Shown here one piece after another: positions 34,122-42,769 of a stretch of DNA of 64,000 nucleotides. Where the stretch lies: the NCBI GenBank assembly GCA_008107755.1, contig VIRH01000102.1:20290-84289 (forward strand). Reading direction: 5' to 3'. Under the pieces are notes generated by a model that made no database searches, was not told the DNA's origin, and saw only the letters and a program-made list of their open reading frames with translations. The stretch is from Rhodobacterales bacterium (lineage in GTDB: Bacteria > Pseudomonadota > Alphaproteobacteria > Rhizobiales > Stappiaceae). Positions within the stretch are counted from its first letter, which is position 1, and each line of letters starts with the position of its first letter. The translations under genes and the position numbers were made by a program.

Positions 34122-35351
34122 ATGGCGAACCGTCCGTTGAAGCTGGAATTTGAAGGAGCGCAGCGCGCGAAGCTTGCCGCGCGCCTCGACCTTCCGGCCG
34201 GAAAGATCCGTGCATTCGCGCTGTTTGCACATTGTTTTACCTGTTCCAAGGATATCGCAGCGGCGCGCCATATCGCTGGCGCGCTAAGCGCCGAGGGCAT
34301 CGCCGTGCTGCGCTTCGACTTCACGGGACTTGGCGGCAGTGGTGGTGATTTTTCCTCCACCGGCTTTTCGTCGAACGTGGAGGACTTGAAGCGGGCGGCG
34401 GCGTTCCTGCGCGATCACTATGAAGCGCCGCAGCTTTTGATCGGCCACTCCCTTGGTGGCGCCGCCATCCTGTCCATGGCCGCCGACGTGCCCGAGGCCC
34501 GGGCCGTCGTGACGATCGGTGCGCCGGCGCACGCGGATCACGTTCTCAAGAATTTCCATGGCAATCTCGAAGAGATTCGCGAAAAGGGCTCCTCTTCCGT
34601 CGAGCTCGGCGGACGTCAGTTCACCATCAAGGAAGAGTTCCTGAACGATCTCGGCCAGCAATCCGTGGCGGCCAGAACGGCCCGGCTCGGCAAGGCGCTC
34701 CTCGTCATGCATGCTCCGCTTGACGACACGGTTGGCATCGACAATGCGACGGAGATCTTCGTCGCGGCGAAACACCCAAAGAGCTTCGTTTCCCTCGACA
34801 AGGCGGACCATCTTCTCTCGCGCGAAGAAGATGCCGCCTATGCCGCGCGAGTCATCGCCAGCTGGGCGAGCGGGTATCTTGATGCCGATACCGAAATTGC
34901 CTCGCGCCCGGAGACCGGGAGCGAAGGGGTCGAGGTGATGGAAACGGGGCAGGGCAAGTACCAGGCGATGGTGGTCAGCGGACAGCACAGACTGATTGCG
35001 GACGAGCCGACCGAGGTGGGCGGCTTCGACAGCGGGCCATCGCCCTATGCGCTTCTGTCGGCCGCACTGGGGGCCTGCACGGTCATGACGCTGCGGATGT
35101 ATGCGGATCGCAAGGGCATAGAGATCGACCGGATCGGCACCCGCGTCCTGCACGGCAAGGTGCATGCGGCTGATTGCGAGGATTGCAGCGCGGAACAGAA
35201 GGAGCGGGGCGGCAGGATCGACCGGTTCGAGAGGCTGGTGACGATAGGGGGCGATCTGGATGAAGCGACCCGCAAGCGCATGCTTGAGATAGCGGACAAA
35301 TGTCCGGTTCACCGAACGCTGGAAGGCAGCGCGGCGATCGTCACGAAGTAA
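34122..35351 (+). CDS. Bifunctional alpha/beta hydrolase - OsmC family protein
   Basis: A 409-residue fusion from the ATG at 34122 (SD GGAGGAAAG). Residues ~1-260 form an alpha/beta hydrolase: FAHCFTCSKD oxyanion region, nucleophile elbow GHSLGG, late D in HAPLDDTV and H in DKADHLLS. Residues ~275-405 form an OsmC/Ohr-type domain with its two redox cysteines in LGACTVMTLRM and ADKCPVHRTLEG. OsmC proteins reduce organic hydroperoxides with cysteine thiols. The natural substrate of this fusion is not known. This fusion is a recognised bacterial architecture, so it is not unusual in itself. Confidence 0.9.
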   Translation: MANRPLKLEFEGAQRAKLAARLDLPAGKIRAFALFAHCFTCSKDIAAARHIAGALSAEGIAVLRFDFTGLGGSGGDFSSTGFSSNVEDLKRAAAFLRDHYEAPQLLIGHSLGGAAILSMAADVPEARAVVTIGAPAHADHVLKNFHGNLEEIREKGSSSVELGGRQFTIKEEFLNDLGQQSVAARTARLGKALLVMHAPLDDTVGIDNATEIFVAAKHPKSFVSLDKADHLLSREEDAAYAARVIASWASGYLDADTEIASRPETGSEGVEVMETGQGKYQAMVVSGQHRLIADEPTEVGGFDSGPSPYALLSAALGACTVMTLRMYADRKGIEIDRIGTRVLHGKVHAADCEDCSAEQKERGGRIDRFERLVTIGGDLDEATRKRMLEIADKCPVHRTLEGSAAIVTK

Positions 35352-35392
35352 GACGGCTAGCAGCCCCTTTGCGCAGGCAAGGGCAAGCGGTG

Positions 35393-36472
35393 TCAGGCTG
35401 CCCGTGTCTCCAGGACTCCCAGCCGGATCTTCATGAAGGACAGGAGCCGGCGGGCGTCTCGGGCGGACAGGTTCTGGTAGTCACCCAGCCACTTATCGGC
35501 GGCGGCCCGCGGCTGCTTGTTATGCGTCGCCCGAGCCCGGCACAGGGCGTGATAGTCGTTGTCCTCGACCCCGAGCGCCTTGCACAGCACCGCAATGCCG
35601 GTTGCGTCATAGCGCAGCATCACGTTGGTTACGTACTTCTGGGCAAGGCCGGCCAGTTCCGAAAGCAGGAAGCAGATATCGAAGAGGTTGTTGGACAGCG
35701 AAAGCTGGGTAATCGTCTTGCTTAGCGAGCGACGACCGCTGCGGATCTCCTTCAGACTCACCTTGACGTTGATCCGCGTCGCTTTGCGCTCAAGTTTTGA
35801 ATTCGCGACGACCTTGCTGGCCTGGTGAAAGAGTTCGAGGATAAGCGCTTCGTTTTCTTCCCGCATCTTGCGCACGAGCGTTTGCTGGCTGGACGGCATC
35901 TGATCGATAAGCTTGTCGAAATCCGACAGCGTGATGTCGCTGCGCTCCATCATGGAATTGCGTATGGTTTCGTCGGTCGCTGCAAGCTTCAGGAGAAGGC
36001 GCGTACCCCAGTCGGAGATCTCCGCGCCGTTGTTCGCGGCGACCGATTGCTTGACGGGCTTTTCACCGCGCTGCAGCAGCACATCCGTAACGTTCGATTC
36101 CAGATGGTTGCGCTTGGAGATGGCAAGCAAATGTTCCTGACCGAGCGTCTTGGCAAGCTGGAGAATATCTTCGGTCTTCAGGGACTTGGAGGACGTTAGC
36201 ATCGGCCGGGCGATGTCGATCTCATCGCGCGCCAGCGCACAAGCCAGTTCGCGCGCGGTGCTTTCGACCGTTGATAACCGCTCCGACACCGCTTTCTTCT
36301 GCTCCGTATCCATGGACGGAAGCATGCTTTCAAGCACGGTATTGAAGAGCGCTATTTCTTCGGTCTGGTAGCTGTGTGAGCCGTTCACGAAAAGACCGGT
36401 AACATGCTCCACCAACTGATGCCGCTTCGCGGAGGAGCTTTCTTTGGCAAGGTTGATGATGTCGCTGATCAT
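35393..36472 (-). CDS. DUF2336 domain-containing protein (paralogue 1)
   Basis: A 359-residue helical protein from the ATG at 36472; a TTG at 36490 with GAGAG before it is an alternative. The N-terminus SAKRHQLVEHVTGLFVNGSH...EEIALFNTVLESML is the DUF2336 signature. HEAT-like helical repeats follow and then a C-terminal domain with LRYDATGIAVLCKALGV and LSARDARRLLSFMKIRL. The function of DUF2336 proteins is unknown. A second gene of the same family lies 1 kb upstream on the same strand, with the GST gene between them on the other strand. Confidence 0.83.
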   Translation of the reverse strand: MISDIINLAKESSSAKRHQLVEHVTGLFVNGSHSYQTEEIALFNTVLESMLPSMDTEQKKAVSERLSTVESTARELACALARDEIDIARPMLTSSKSLKTEDILQLAKTLGQEHLLAISKRNHLESNVTDVLLQRGEKPVKQSVAANNGAEISDWGTRLLLKLAATDETIRNSMMERSDITLSDFDKLIDQMPSSQQTLVRKMREENEALILELFHQASKVVANSKLERKATRINVKVSLKEIRSGRRSLSKTITQLSLSNNLFDICFLLSELAGLAQKYVTNVMLRYDATGIAVLCKALGVEDNDYHALCRARATHNKQPRAAADKWLGDYQNLSARDARRLLSFMKIRLGVLETRAA

Positions 36473-36891
36473 GACCAGGGTACCCTTCAAATGCTCTCAA
36501 ATGAATAGCCGAGGACAGTTTACAAGCGGATAAGAAACAAATCTAAAGATGCCGAAAATTGGACGAATTTATACGTAAGAAGAAATCCGTATACGCAAGT
36601 ATTACAATGAGGTTATTTGTAATGTGTGCTTCAGGGCTCGGGCTTTCGTTCGGTTCTGATTTTTCGCGAATTCCGGGCTTCCAGTATTTTCTGCAGGTGG
36701 TTGCGCCAGTTCCGGGAAGATGTCGTTTCTCGTGAAGAGCAGGGGTCCAGCAGGGGCGGGGCTCGCAATTGCGGCCTCGGCTTCACGGTAAAATGACCGA
36801 AAAAGCATGTGTCGTGCCTGTGGACAACTTCTGCGTCGGGGGATGAGGGATGCCTTTGAAGTCGGCGCAAAAGATTCTATGTCCATGTGGC
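36473..36891. other. Divergent intergenic region with a dyad upstream of DUF2336 paralogue 1
   Basis: This 419-base stretch is AT-rich near 36530-36630. It contains ATTACAA (36601-36607) and TTGTAAT (36617-36623) as an inverted repeat around nine bases. The 12-mer ATTTGTAATGTG (36615-36626) recurs upstream of the other DUF2336 gene. The rest shows no gene. Confidence 0.5.
36601..36626 (-). promoter_or_regulatory. Dyad ATTACAA...TTGTAAT upstream of DUF2336 paralogue 1
   Basis: The dyad and the 12-mer ATTTGTAATGTG (36615-36626) lie 143 bases upstream of the DUF2336 start at 36472. The identical 12-mer lies 151 bases upstream of the paralogue. It may be a shared operator or an activator site. 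Confidence 0.45.
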
Positions 36892-37545
36892 ATGAGCAAT
36901 CCACCGATCCTTTATTCCTTCAGGCGCTGCCCCTATGCAATCCGCGCACGGATGGCAGTCGCTGTCAGTGGCATCACCGTCGAATTGCGGGAGATCGTCC
37001 TGCGGGACAAGGCACCGGAGTTTCTGGCCGCATCACCTTCGGCGACCGTGCCCTGCCTTCGGGACAACGAGCGCGTCGTGGACGAAAGCCTCGACATCAT
37101 GCTTTGGGCGCTCAGGCAGAACGATCCGGACCGCTGGCTGGAGCCGGAAAGAGGCAACTTCCCGGAAATGCTTGATCTGATCGGGACGATCGATGGTCCC
37201 TTCAAGCGACATCTCGACCGCTACAAGTACGATACGCGATTTCCGGACGCCGAACGGGGCATGGAGCGGGGCCAGGCCGCCGACTATGTGTGGCAGCTTG
37301 ATAGCCGGCTGAGAGACACCGGTTGGCTCTTTGGCCAGCGAGCCTCGCTGGCCGATTTCGCCATTCTCCCCTTCATACGCCAGTTCGCCAACACGGACAG
37401 GGATTGGTTCGACGGCGAGCCCTGGCAGGCTGTCGCGGACTGGCTCTCGGGATTCGAGGGATCGGAGAGATTTCAGTCCGTGATGCCTAAGTGGCGCAAG
37501 TGGGAGCGGGGAGACACGCCCGTTTATTTTCCGTCGAGCGTGTAA
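36892..37545 (+). CDS. Glutathione S-transferase family protein
   Basis: About 217 residues from ATG at 36892, consistent with where the fold should begin (PPILYSFRRCPYAIRARMAV). A start at 36850 has a better SD-like GAGGG but adds 14 atypical residues. The N-terminal thioredoxin-fold domain carries CPYA, a single-Cys active site like omega-class or glutaredoxin-like GSTs, SATVPCLRDNERVVDESLDI (G-site cis-proline and ES), and a helical C-terminal domain. It could reduce or conjugate electrophiles with glutathione. Its end overlaps 59 bases with the convergent DUF2336 gene. Confidence 0.85.
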   Translation: MSNPPILYSFRRCPYAIRARMAVAVSGITVELREIVLRDKAPEFLAASPSATVPCLRDNERVVDESLDIMLWALRQNDPDRWLEPERGNFPEMLDLIGTIDGPFKRHLDRYKYDTRFPDAERGMERGQAADYVWQLDSRLRDTGWLFGQRASLADFAILPFIRQFANTDRDWFDGEPWQAVADWLSGFEGSERFQSVMPKWRKWERGDTPVYFPSSV

Positions 37546-38605
37546 TTGTGCCGGCAAAGGGGTCTTTGCCAGTCTTCCTGCATTGCACGCTATCGACCGG
37601 AACAGGCAGCGCCCCGGGCCCCTCGAATTTGATCTTGTAGGTCAACAGCTTGAGGAACCTGCGCGCGTCCCGTATCTCCAGAACGTTGTAGTTGGCGGTC
37701 CAGAGGCACTTGGTGGAACTGGGCAGCCGAATGTGGGCGCAACGCAGTCGGCTCAGCGTCGAGTATTCCAGCGGGCTGACACCCAGCGACCTGCAGACCA
37801 TCGCCAGCCCGGTCGCATCGAAGCGGACCATCAGATGCATGACGTGCTTGTGCGGCAGGCCGGACATTTCCGACAGCAAGGTAACGATCCCGAGCAGGTT
37901 CTTTTCCATGCATAGCTGAGCAAGCGCTCTGTCGATGACCGCTTTGCCGGCGCAGATCGTGCGGACCCAGCCGTCAATCGGAATGGAAGCCGTTCGCTTT
38001 TCCAGTTCCGGACCGACGACGATGTCCATGTCGGACTTGAGTAGATCCTGTACCAGCCGTGCGTTCGACTTGCGCAGATGGCCGATCCGATAGCCCATCT
38101 TGATCGGAATTTCGGCAGCATAGCGCTCGAAGTCTTCCGGCGAGACATCCGCGCCAAGATTGCAGATGACGGCGCGGCGGACCTCCCGGTTCCCCCGGCG
38201 CAGGAGTTCATGCGTCAGGTCCCTGTTCAGAAGATCTCGCCTGGAGATGGCCATCAGGTGATCCTGCCCCTTTTCCCTCGCGATCTTCAGAAGATCGTCC
38301 TGGCGCAGGGCCGGGGACAGTTCCAGAAAAGGGGCGGAGATCGAGGCGGGCTGGCTGGCCAGTCGCACGGCGAGCGTCGGAGACGTCGCGGTCGCGGCGG
38401 CGAGCTTGTGCGTGATTGACCGAACGGTATCCTTTTGCAGGTTTGGCAGACTGGCTTCCAGAACGGAGTTGAGGACGCCGATTTCCTCGCGCTTCAGCGC
38501 GCTGTCCTCAGCGGCAAGATGATCGCTGATGATCCTCGCCAGCCGGTCTTTCTTGGCTTGTTTGCAAATCTCCTCGTCAGGAACATTGCCGAATTCCGAT
38601 GACAC
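37487..38605 (-). CDS. DUF2336 domain-containing protein (paralogue 2)
   Basis: A 372-residue protein starting with GTG at 38605, with AAAGGAG seven bases upstream. It has the same organisation as paralogue 1: KKDRLARIISDHLAAEDSALKREEIGVLNSVLEASL at the N-terminus, then HEAT-like helices, then VRFDATGLAMVCRSLGV and IRDARRFLKLLTYKIKF. About 40 extra residues after the domain run into the 3' end of the GST gene and look unlike the paralogue's tail. The function is unknown. Confidence 0.83.
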   Translation of the reverse strand: MSSEFGNVPDEEICKQAKKDRLARIISDHLAAEDSALKREEIGVLNSVLEASLPNLQKDTVRSITHKLAAATATSPTLAVRLASQPASISAPFLELSPALRQDDLLKIAREKGQDHLMAISRRDLLNRDLTHELLRRGNREVRRAVICNLGADVSPEDFERYAAEIPIKMGYRIGHLRKSNARLVQDLLKSDMDIVVGPELEKRTASIPIDGWVRTICAGKAVIDRALAQLCMEKNLLGIVTLLSEMSGLPHKHVMHLMVRFDATGLAMVCRSLGVSPLEYSTLSRLRCAHIRLPSSTKCLWTANYNVLEIRDARRFLKLLTYKIKFEGPGALPVPVDSVQCRKTGKDPFAGTITRSTENKRACLPAPTCAT

Positions 38606-38884
38606 AATCGTCTCCTTTTTCCTGAGGCGATCTAGGATTTGGCGACGTAAGAATTCGTGTAGCGGCAGTCTAAAATTAAACTCAAACTTCCGCAGCGTCT
38701 AATAAGCTGGCGCATCCTCACGGTCGGTCCGATCCGAAAAGCCGTTGACTTACAAATTTGTAATGTGGCCGACAGGCGCCTGTAAGGTTGGAAAGCCTAC
38801 CTTCATCTTCGAACATGGAACGTGGTCATTCTCTCCCGTTCCTTAAGCGACCATTAAATTGAACGTCGACAGAGGAAGACAACA
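38606..38884. other. Divergent intergenic region between DUF2336 paralogue 2 and degP
   Basis: It holds promoters for both flanking genes. A perfect palindrome TTACAAATTTGTAA (38750-38763) and TTGACT at 38745-38750 lie near its middle. No gene is seen. Confidence 0.45.
38750..38767. promoter_or_regulatory. Perfect palindrome TTACAAATTTGTAA with shared 12-mer
   Basis: The 14-base palindrome (38750-38763) overlaps ATTTGTAATGTG (38756-38767), the same 12-mer found at 36615-36626. It lies 151 bases upstream of DUF2336 paralogue 2 and about 120 bases upstream of degP, so it could act on either. Confidence 0.45.
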
Positions 38885-40441
38885 ATGCAAAATCAAAGGC
38901 CGGTATCACCCTTGCGGTCACGCCGCGCAAAACTCCTCGCTGGTGTTTTCGCCCTCGGTGCAGCCGGGCTGTTGAGCGCTCAGACGATGATCCCGAACCA
39001 GTTCGCCCTTGCTGATGCCGTTCGCGTGGACAGCGCTGCCCCGACCGACTTCTCCAATGTCGTGCGCACGGTCAGCCCAGCCGTCGTCAGCGTTCGCGTG
39101 AAACAGGAAATCGAACCGCGGATGATGAACTTCGGCGGCAACAGCGATGGCAATGGCAATGGCAACGATTTCGAGGAATTCTTCAAGGGCCTGCCTAAAG
39201 GTCATCCGTTCCAGAAATTCTTCAAGGAATTCGGTGAACGTGATCAGGGCGGCCAGGAAGGCCAGAACGGCCGGCGCGCTCCGCACCAGTATGGCATGTC
39301 CCAGGGCTCCGGGTTCTTCATCTCCGACGACGGCTACGTGGTCACCAACCATCACGTGATCGACAAGGGGACCGAATTCACGGTTATCGGCCAGGATGGC
39401 GAAGAATATGACGCCAAGCTGATCGGCGCCGACAAGCGCACCGACCTGGCGCTTCTGAAAGTCGATGCCGACAAGGAATTCACCTATGTGAATTTCGCTG
39501 ACGACACCCCGCAGGTGGGTGAATGGACTGTCGCGATCGGCAACCCCTTCGGCCTGGGCGGCTCCGTGACCGCCGGTATCGTCTCGGCTCGTGGCCGCGA
39601 CATCGGCGCTGGCCCCTACGACGACTTCATCCAGATCGACGCGCCGGTCAACCGCGGCAACTCGGGCGGTCCAGCCTTCAATATGCACGGCGAAGTGATC
39701 GGTGTGAATGCCGCGATCTTCTCCCCGTCTGGCGGCAATGTCGGCATTGCGTTCGCAATCCCGGCCTCGACCGCGAAGAACGTCATCATGGAGCTCAAGG
39801 ATGACGGAACCGTCGTCCGTGGATGGCTCGGCGTTCAGATCCAGAACGTGACCGATGACATTGCCGAAAGCCTCGGCCTCGACAAGGCTCGTGGCGCGAT
39901 TGTCGCGGAAGCACAGCCGGACAGCCCGGCCGAGAAAGCAGGTCTGCGCTCGGGTGACACCATTCTGTCGGTCGACGGCAAGGAAGTGAAAGGACCGCGC
40001 GAGCTGTCCAAGATCATTGCCGGCTACGAACCTGACAGCAAGGTCGACGTCACCGTCTGGCGGGATGGCGATACCCAGGACGTCACCGTTACCCTTGGCC
40101 GCCTGCAGGACCAGGAGCAGATGGCCTCGGCAACGCTGGACGCTCAGGACAGCCAGACAAGTCTCGACAATCTCGGGCTCGTGCTGATGTCCAAGTCCGA
40201 AGCCGGCATGGACGGTGAGGGCGTTGTCATCGCGGAGATCGATCCGGACAGCCCTGCTGCTGAAAAGAGCCTCAACCAGGGGGACGTCATTCTGGAAGTC
40301 GCCGGCATGAAGGTGAACAGCCCGAAAGATGTCGTCACGGCTCTGGACAAGGCCGAAAAGGATGGCCGCAAGGCGGTTCTCCTGAGGATCGAGTCCAACG
40401 ATACCACCCGTTTCGTGGCCCTGCCCATGAAACTGGCCTGA
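38885..40441 (+). CDS. degP: Do-family serine protease DegP
   Basis: A 518-residue periplasmic protease-chaperone. A signal peptide (AKLLAGVFALGAAGLLSAQ...ALADA) is followed by a trypsin-like domain with catalytic triad H157 (VTNHHVI), D187 (KRTDLALLK) and S260 (NRGNSGGPAFN), then two PDZ domains (GWLGVQIQNVTDDIAESLGL and the C-terminal LGLVLMSKSEAG...). A flexible Gly/Asn/Asp-rich loop at ~82-95 and a Gln/Gly-rich one at ~120-135 correspond to the LA loop. SD GAGGAAGAC. It degrades misfolded envelope proteins. Downstream are two strong stem-loops and then a two-component operon. Confidence 0.96.
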   Translation: MQNQRPVSPLRSRRAKLLAGVFALGAAGLLSAQTMIPNQFALADAVRVDSAAPTDFSNVVRTVSPAVVSVRVKQEIEPRMMNFGGNSDGNGNGNDFEEFFKGLPKGHPFQKFFKEFGERDQGGQEGQNGRRAPHQYGMSQGSGFFISDDGYVVTNHHVIDKGTEFTVIGQDGEEYDAKLIGADKRTDLALLKVDADKEFTYVNFADDTPQVGEWTVAIGNPFGLGGSVTAGIVSARGRDIGAGPYDDFIQIDAPVNRGNSGGPAFNMHGEVIGVNAAIFSPSGGNVGIAFAIPASTAKNVIMELKDDGTVVRGWLGVQIQNVTDDIAESLGLDKARGAIVAEAQPDSPAEKAGLRSGDTILSVDGKEVKGPRELSKIIAGYEPDSKVDVTVWRDGDTQDVTVTLGRLQDQEQMASATLDAQDSQTSLDNLGLVLMSKSEAGMDGEGVVIAEIDPDSPAAEKSLNQGDVILEVAGMKVNSPKDVVTALDKAEKDGRKAVLLRIESNDTTRFVALPMKLA

Positions 40442-40477
40442 TCGGGAACCGGCTCATGCCGGCCGGAACCTGAGCGG

Positions 40478-40524
40478 CAAGACCGGCCTGGACCTCTGCC
40501 CCCAACCCCGACGGGCCGGTCTTG
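40478..40524 (+). other. Perfect 11-bp stem-loop downstream of degP
   Basis: CAAGACCGGCC (40478-40488) pairs with GGCCGGTCTTG (40514-40524) around a 25-base loop. No T run follows, so it is probably an mRNA 3' structure, not a classic terminator. Confidence 0.5.
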
Positions 40525-40564
40525 TCATTAGGGAAGGAATCTTCAGATCCTCTCCCTCAACGTC

Positions 40565-40612
40565 TGGCGGCGGCGCCTCACATCCTTCGCCGCCGCCAGC
40601 CCATTTTCTTTC
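40565..40612 (+). terminator. Intrinsic terminator between degP and the response regulator
   Basis: TGGCGGCGGCG (40565-40575) pairs perfectly with CGCCGCCGCCA (40588-40598) and is followed by GCCCATTTTCTTT. It should end the degP transcript. It finishes only about 27 bases before the next start codon. Confidence 0.65.
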
Positions 40613-40638
40613 CGCTGTTCTCAGGGTAAAAGGGGTTC

Positions 40639-41325
40639 ATGTTGCGCATTCTGGTAATTGAAGACGATCCCGAGGCGGCCAGCTACCTGGTCAAGGGCCT
40701 CACGGAACTCGGCCATACGGCCGATCAGGCCGCAGACGGTCAGGCGGGCCTTCAGATGGCTCACGACAGCGACTACGACATTCTCATCGTCGACAGGATG
40801 CTTCCCAAGATGGACGGCCTGTCTCTCATCCAGGAACTGAGGCGCGAGAACAACCACACGCCGGTTCTCATCCTCTCCGCGCTCGGCCAGGTAGATGACA
40901 GGGTCAAGGGCCTGAAGGCCGGTGGTGACGACTATCTTCCCAAGCCTTACGTCTTCACCGAGCTGCAGGCTCGTGTCGAGGCGCTCGCGAGACGGCCCCG
41001 GTCGGCCAGCCAGGTGGAAACCACCTACAGGGTCGGCGATCTCACCCTCGACCGCATGGCGCATTCCTGCCGCCGCGGCGATAGCGAGATCCCGCTTCAG
41101 CCACGCGAATTCCGCCTTCTGGAATACCTGATGCAGAATGCCGGGCAGGTGGTGACACGCACGATGCTTCTGGAAAACGTCTGGGAATATCACTTCGATC
41201 CGCAGACGAATGTCATCGACGTCCACATCTCCCGTCTGCGCGGGAAGATCGACAAGGGGTTCGACACGCAGCTCCTGCACACGATTCGCGGAGCTGGATA
41301 CACGATCCGTGACACGGCTCACTAG
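40639..41325 (+). CDS. OmpR-family response regulator (CzcR/QseB-like)
   Basis: A 228-residue regulator with SD AAAAGGGG. The receiver has IEDDPEAAS, the phosphorylated D in ILIVDRMLPKMDG, S in ILSALGQ and K in YLPKPYVF. The winged-helix domain has LQPREFRLLEYLMQNAGQVV and NVIDVHISRLRGKID. Its 3' end overlaps the kinase start by 17 bases. Rhizobial genomes have this pair between degP and glnE. Closest characterised relatives are metal/envelope-stress systems (CusR/CzcR type), but the signal here is unknown. Confidence 0.88.
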   Translation: MLRILVIEDDPEAASYLVKGLTELGHTADQAADGQAGLQMAHDSDYDILIVDRMLPKMDGLSLIQELRRENNHTPVLILSALGQVDDRVKGLKAGGDDYLPKPYVFTELQARVEALARRPRSASQVETTYRVGDLTLDRMAHSCRRGDSEIPLQPREFRLLEYLMQNAGQVVTRTMLLENVWEYHFDPQTNVIDVHISRLRGKIDKGFDTQLLHTIRGAGYTIRDTAH

Positions 41326-42769
41326 ATTTACCCGAACCACGGCCTTCAAATTGTCCCTGCTGTACATCGCGGTGTTTACCGCGATGTCCGGTTTTCTGCT
41401 GCTCTATATCGCCGACAACACCGATACGCTGATGTCGGAACAGGTGGTTCAGGCGGTCGACAGCGAGCTGAAGAGCCTTGCGGATGACTATGTCCGCGGA
41501 GGCGTGCGCGATCTGGTCGAGACCATCGACACGCGATCCCGCCACCCCGATGCCAGCCTTTACCTGCTCGTCGACTTCGCCGGCAATGCGCTCGCCGGCA
41601 ACATCGCCCGGCTGCCGACCATCGTGCTGGAAGAGGCGGATGGCGGCCTTCGGCGCGTCCGCTACACCCGCATCGGTCAGGACGATCGGGAGGCGGAGCG
41701 ACAGGCGATGGTGCGTACCTTCGAGCTGCGCGGTGGGTTCAGGCTGCTGGTCGGCCGCGATCTCGACGACCAGCTCCTCTTCTCCAATCTGCTCGCCAAC
41801 GCCCTGCGCCTTTGGCTGGTCGTTGTCATCGTCATGGCCGCGATCACCTGGTTTTTTGTCAGCCGCAGGGTGATGAAGCGTATCGACGACCTGTCGGCCA
41901 CCAGCCGCATGATCATGAACGGCAATCTGTCCGAGCGGCTGCGCATTGCCGGTAACGATGACGAATTCGACCGCCTGGCGGTCAATCTCAATGCCATGCT
42001 CGACCGTATCGAAATCCTGATGCAATCGATGAAGGACGTCACCGACAACATTGCCCATGATTTGAAAACACCGCTGACGCGCCTGCAGACTCGCATCGAG
42101 ACAGCCTTGCGCGAAGGCAAGGGGGAAGCGGGCTATCGCGCGGCGCTGGAGGCAACGCTTGATGAATCCGATCAACTCCTGCGCATCTTCAACGCCCTGC
42201 TGCGCATTGCGCGGGTGGAATCCATGTCGCCTGCGTCTGTCATGGAGCCGACGAACCTTCACCGGCTGGTGGCCGAAGTTGCCGACCTCTACGAGCCGCT
42301 GATCGAGGATGAGGGCGGGAGGCTTGTCCTGGACGTTCCGGAGGATCTGAAGGCACAGTGCAATCGGGATCTCGTCAGCCAGGTCGTCGTGAACCTGATC
42401 GAGAACGCCCTCAAATACGGTCGTCCCGCCGAGGGCGAATTCGTCATCCGCCTGACCGGCCGACAGGAGGGCGAGCGGATCTTGCTTGCTGTCGTGGACA
42501 ACGGGCCGGGCATACCTGAAAAGGATCAGGACAGGGTCGCGGACCGCTTCGTGCGCCTGGAAGCCAGCCGATCGGAGCCGGGCACTGGGTTGGGGCTAAG
42601 TCTCGTGAGGGCGGTTGCGCGCTTGCATGGCGGGAACTTGCACTTCAAGAATGAGGCCCCGGGCCTGTCGGCCCTTATCGATCTGGCACTGGCGGAAAAG
42701 GACAGCAGCAAAAGCGATGACGGAGAAAGCGGCACATCCGCAGAAGACAGCGGACAGGAACGCAGCTGA
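41309..42769 (+). CDS. Sensor histidine kinase paired with the degP-linked regulator
   Basis: A 486-residue kinase from GTG at 41309 (an earlier in-frame start lies inside the regulator gene). Helix 1 is at ~12-35 (FKLSLLYIAVFTAMSGFLLLY), a ~115-residue periplasmic sensor follows, helix 2 at ~165-185 (LWLVVVIVMAAITWFFV), HAMP (RRVMKRIDDLSATSRMIMNG), the phosphoacceptor H in DNIAHDLKTPLTRL and the ATPase domain (LIENALKYG, DNGPGIP, GTGLGLSLV). It overlaps the regulator gene by 17 bases and glnE by 53 bases. Sensor input unknown. Confidence 0.88.
   Translation: MTRLTRFTRTTAFKLSLLYIAVFTAMSGFLLLYIADNTDTLMSEQVVQAVDSELKSLADDYVRGGVRDLVETIDTRSRHPDASLYLLVDFAGNALAGNIARLPTIVLEEADGGLRRVRYTRIGQDDREAERQAMVRTFELRGGFRLLVGRDLDDQLLFSNLLANALRLWLVVVIVMAAITWFFVSRRVMKRIDDLSATSRMIMNGNLSERLRIAGNDDEFDRLAVNLNAMLDRIEILMQSMKDVTDNIAHDLKTPLTRLQTRIETALREGKGEAGYRAALEATLDESDQLLRIFNALLRIARVESMSPASVMEPTNLHRLVAEVADLYEPLIEDEGGRLVLDVPEDLKAQCNRDLVSQVVVNLIENALKYGRPAEGEFVIRLTGRQEGERILLAVVDNGPGIPEKDQDRVADRFVRLEASRSEPGTGLGLSLVRAVARLHGGNLHFKNEAPGLSALIDLALAEKDSSKSDDGESGTSAEDSGQERS

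Noticed and set aside
34122..35351. The alpha/beta hydrolase-OsmC fusion as a novel protein
   Set aside because: This fusion is an already known bacterial architecture.
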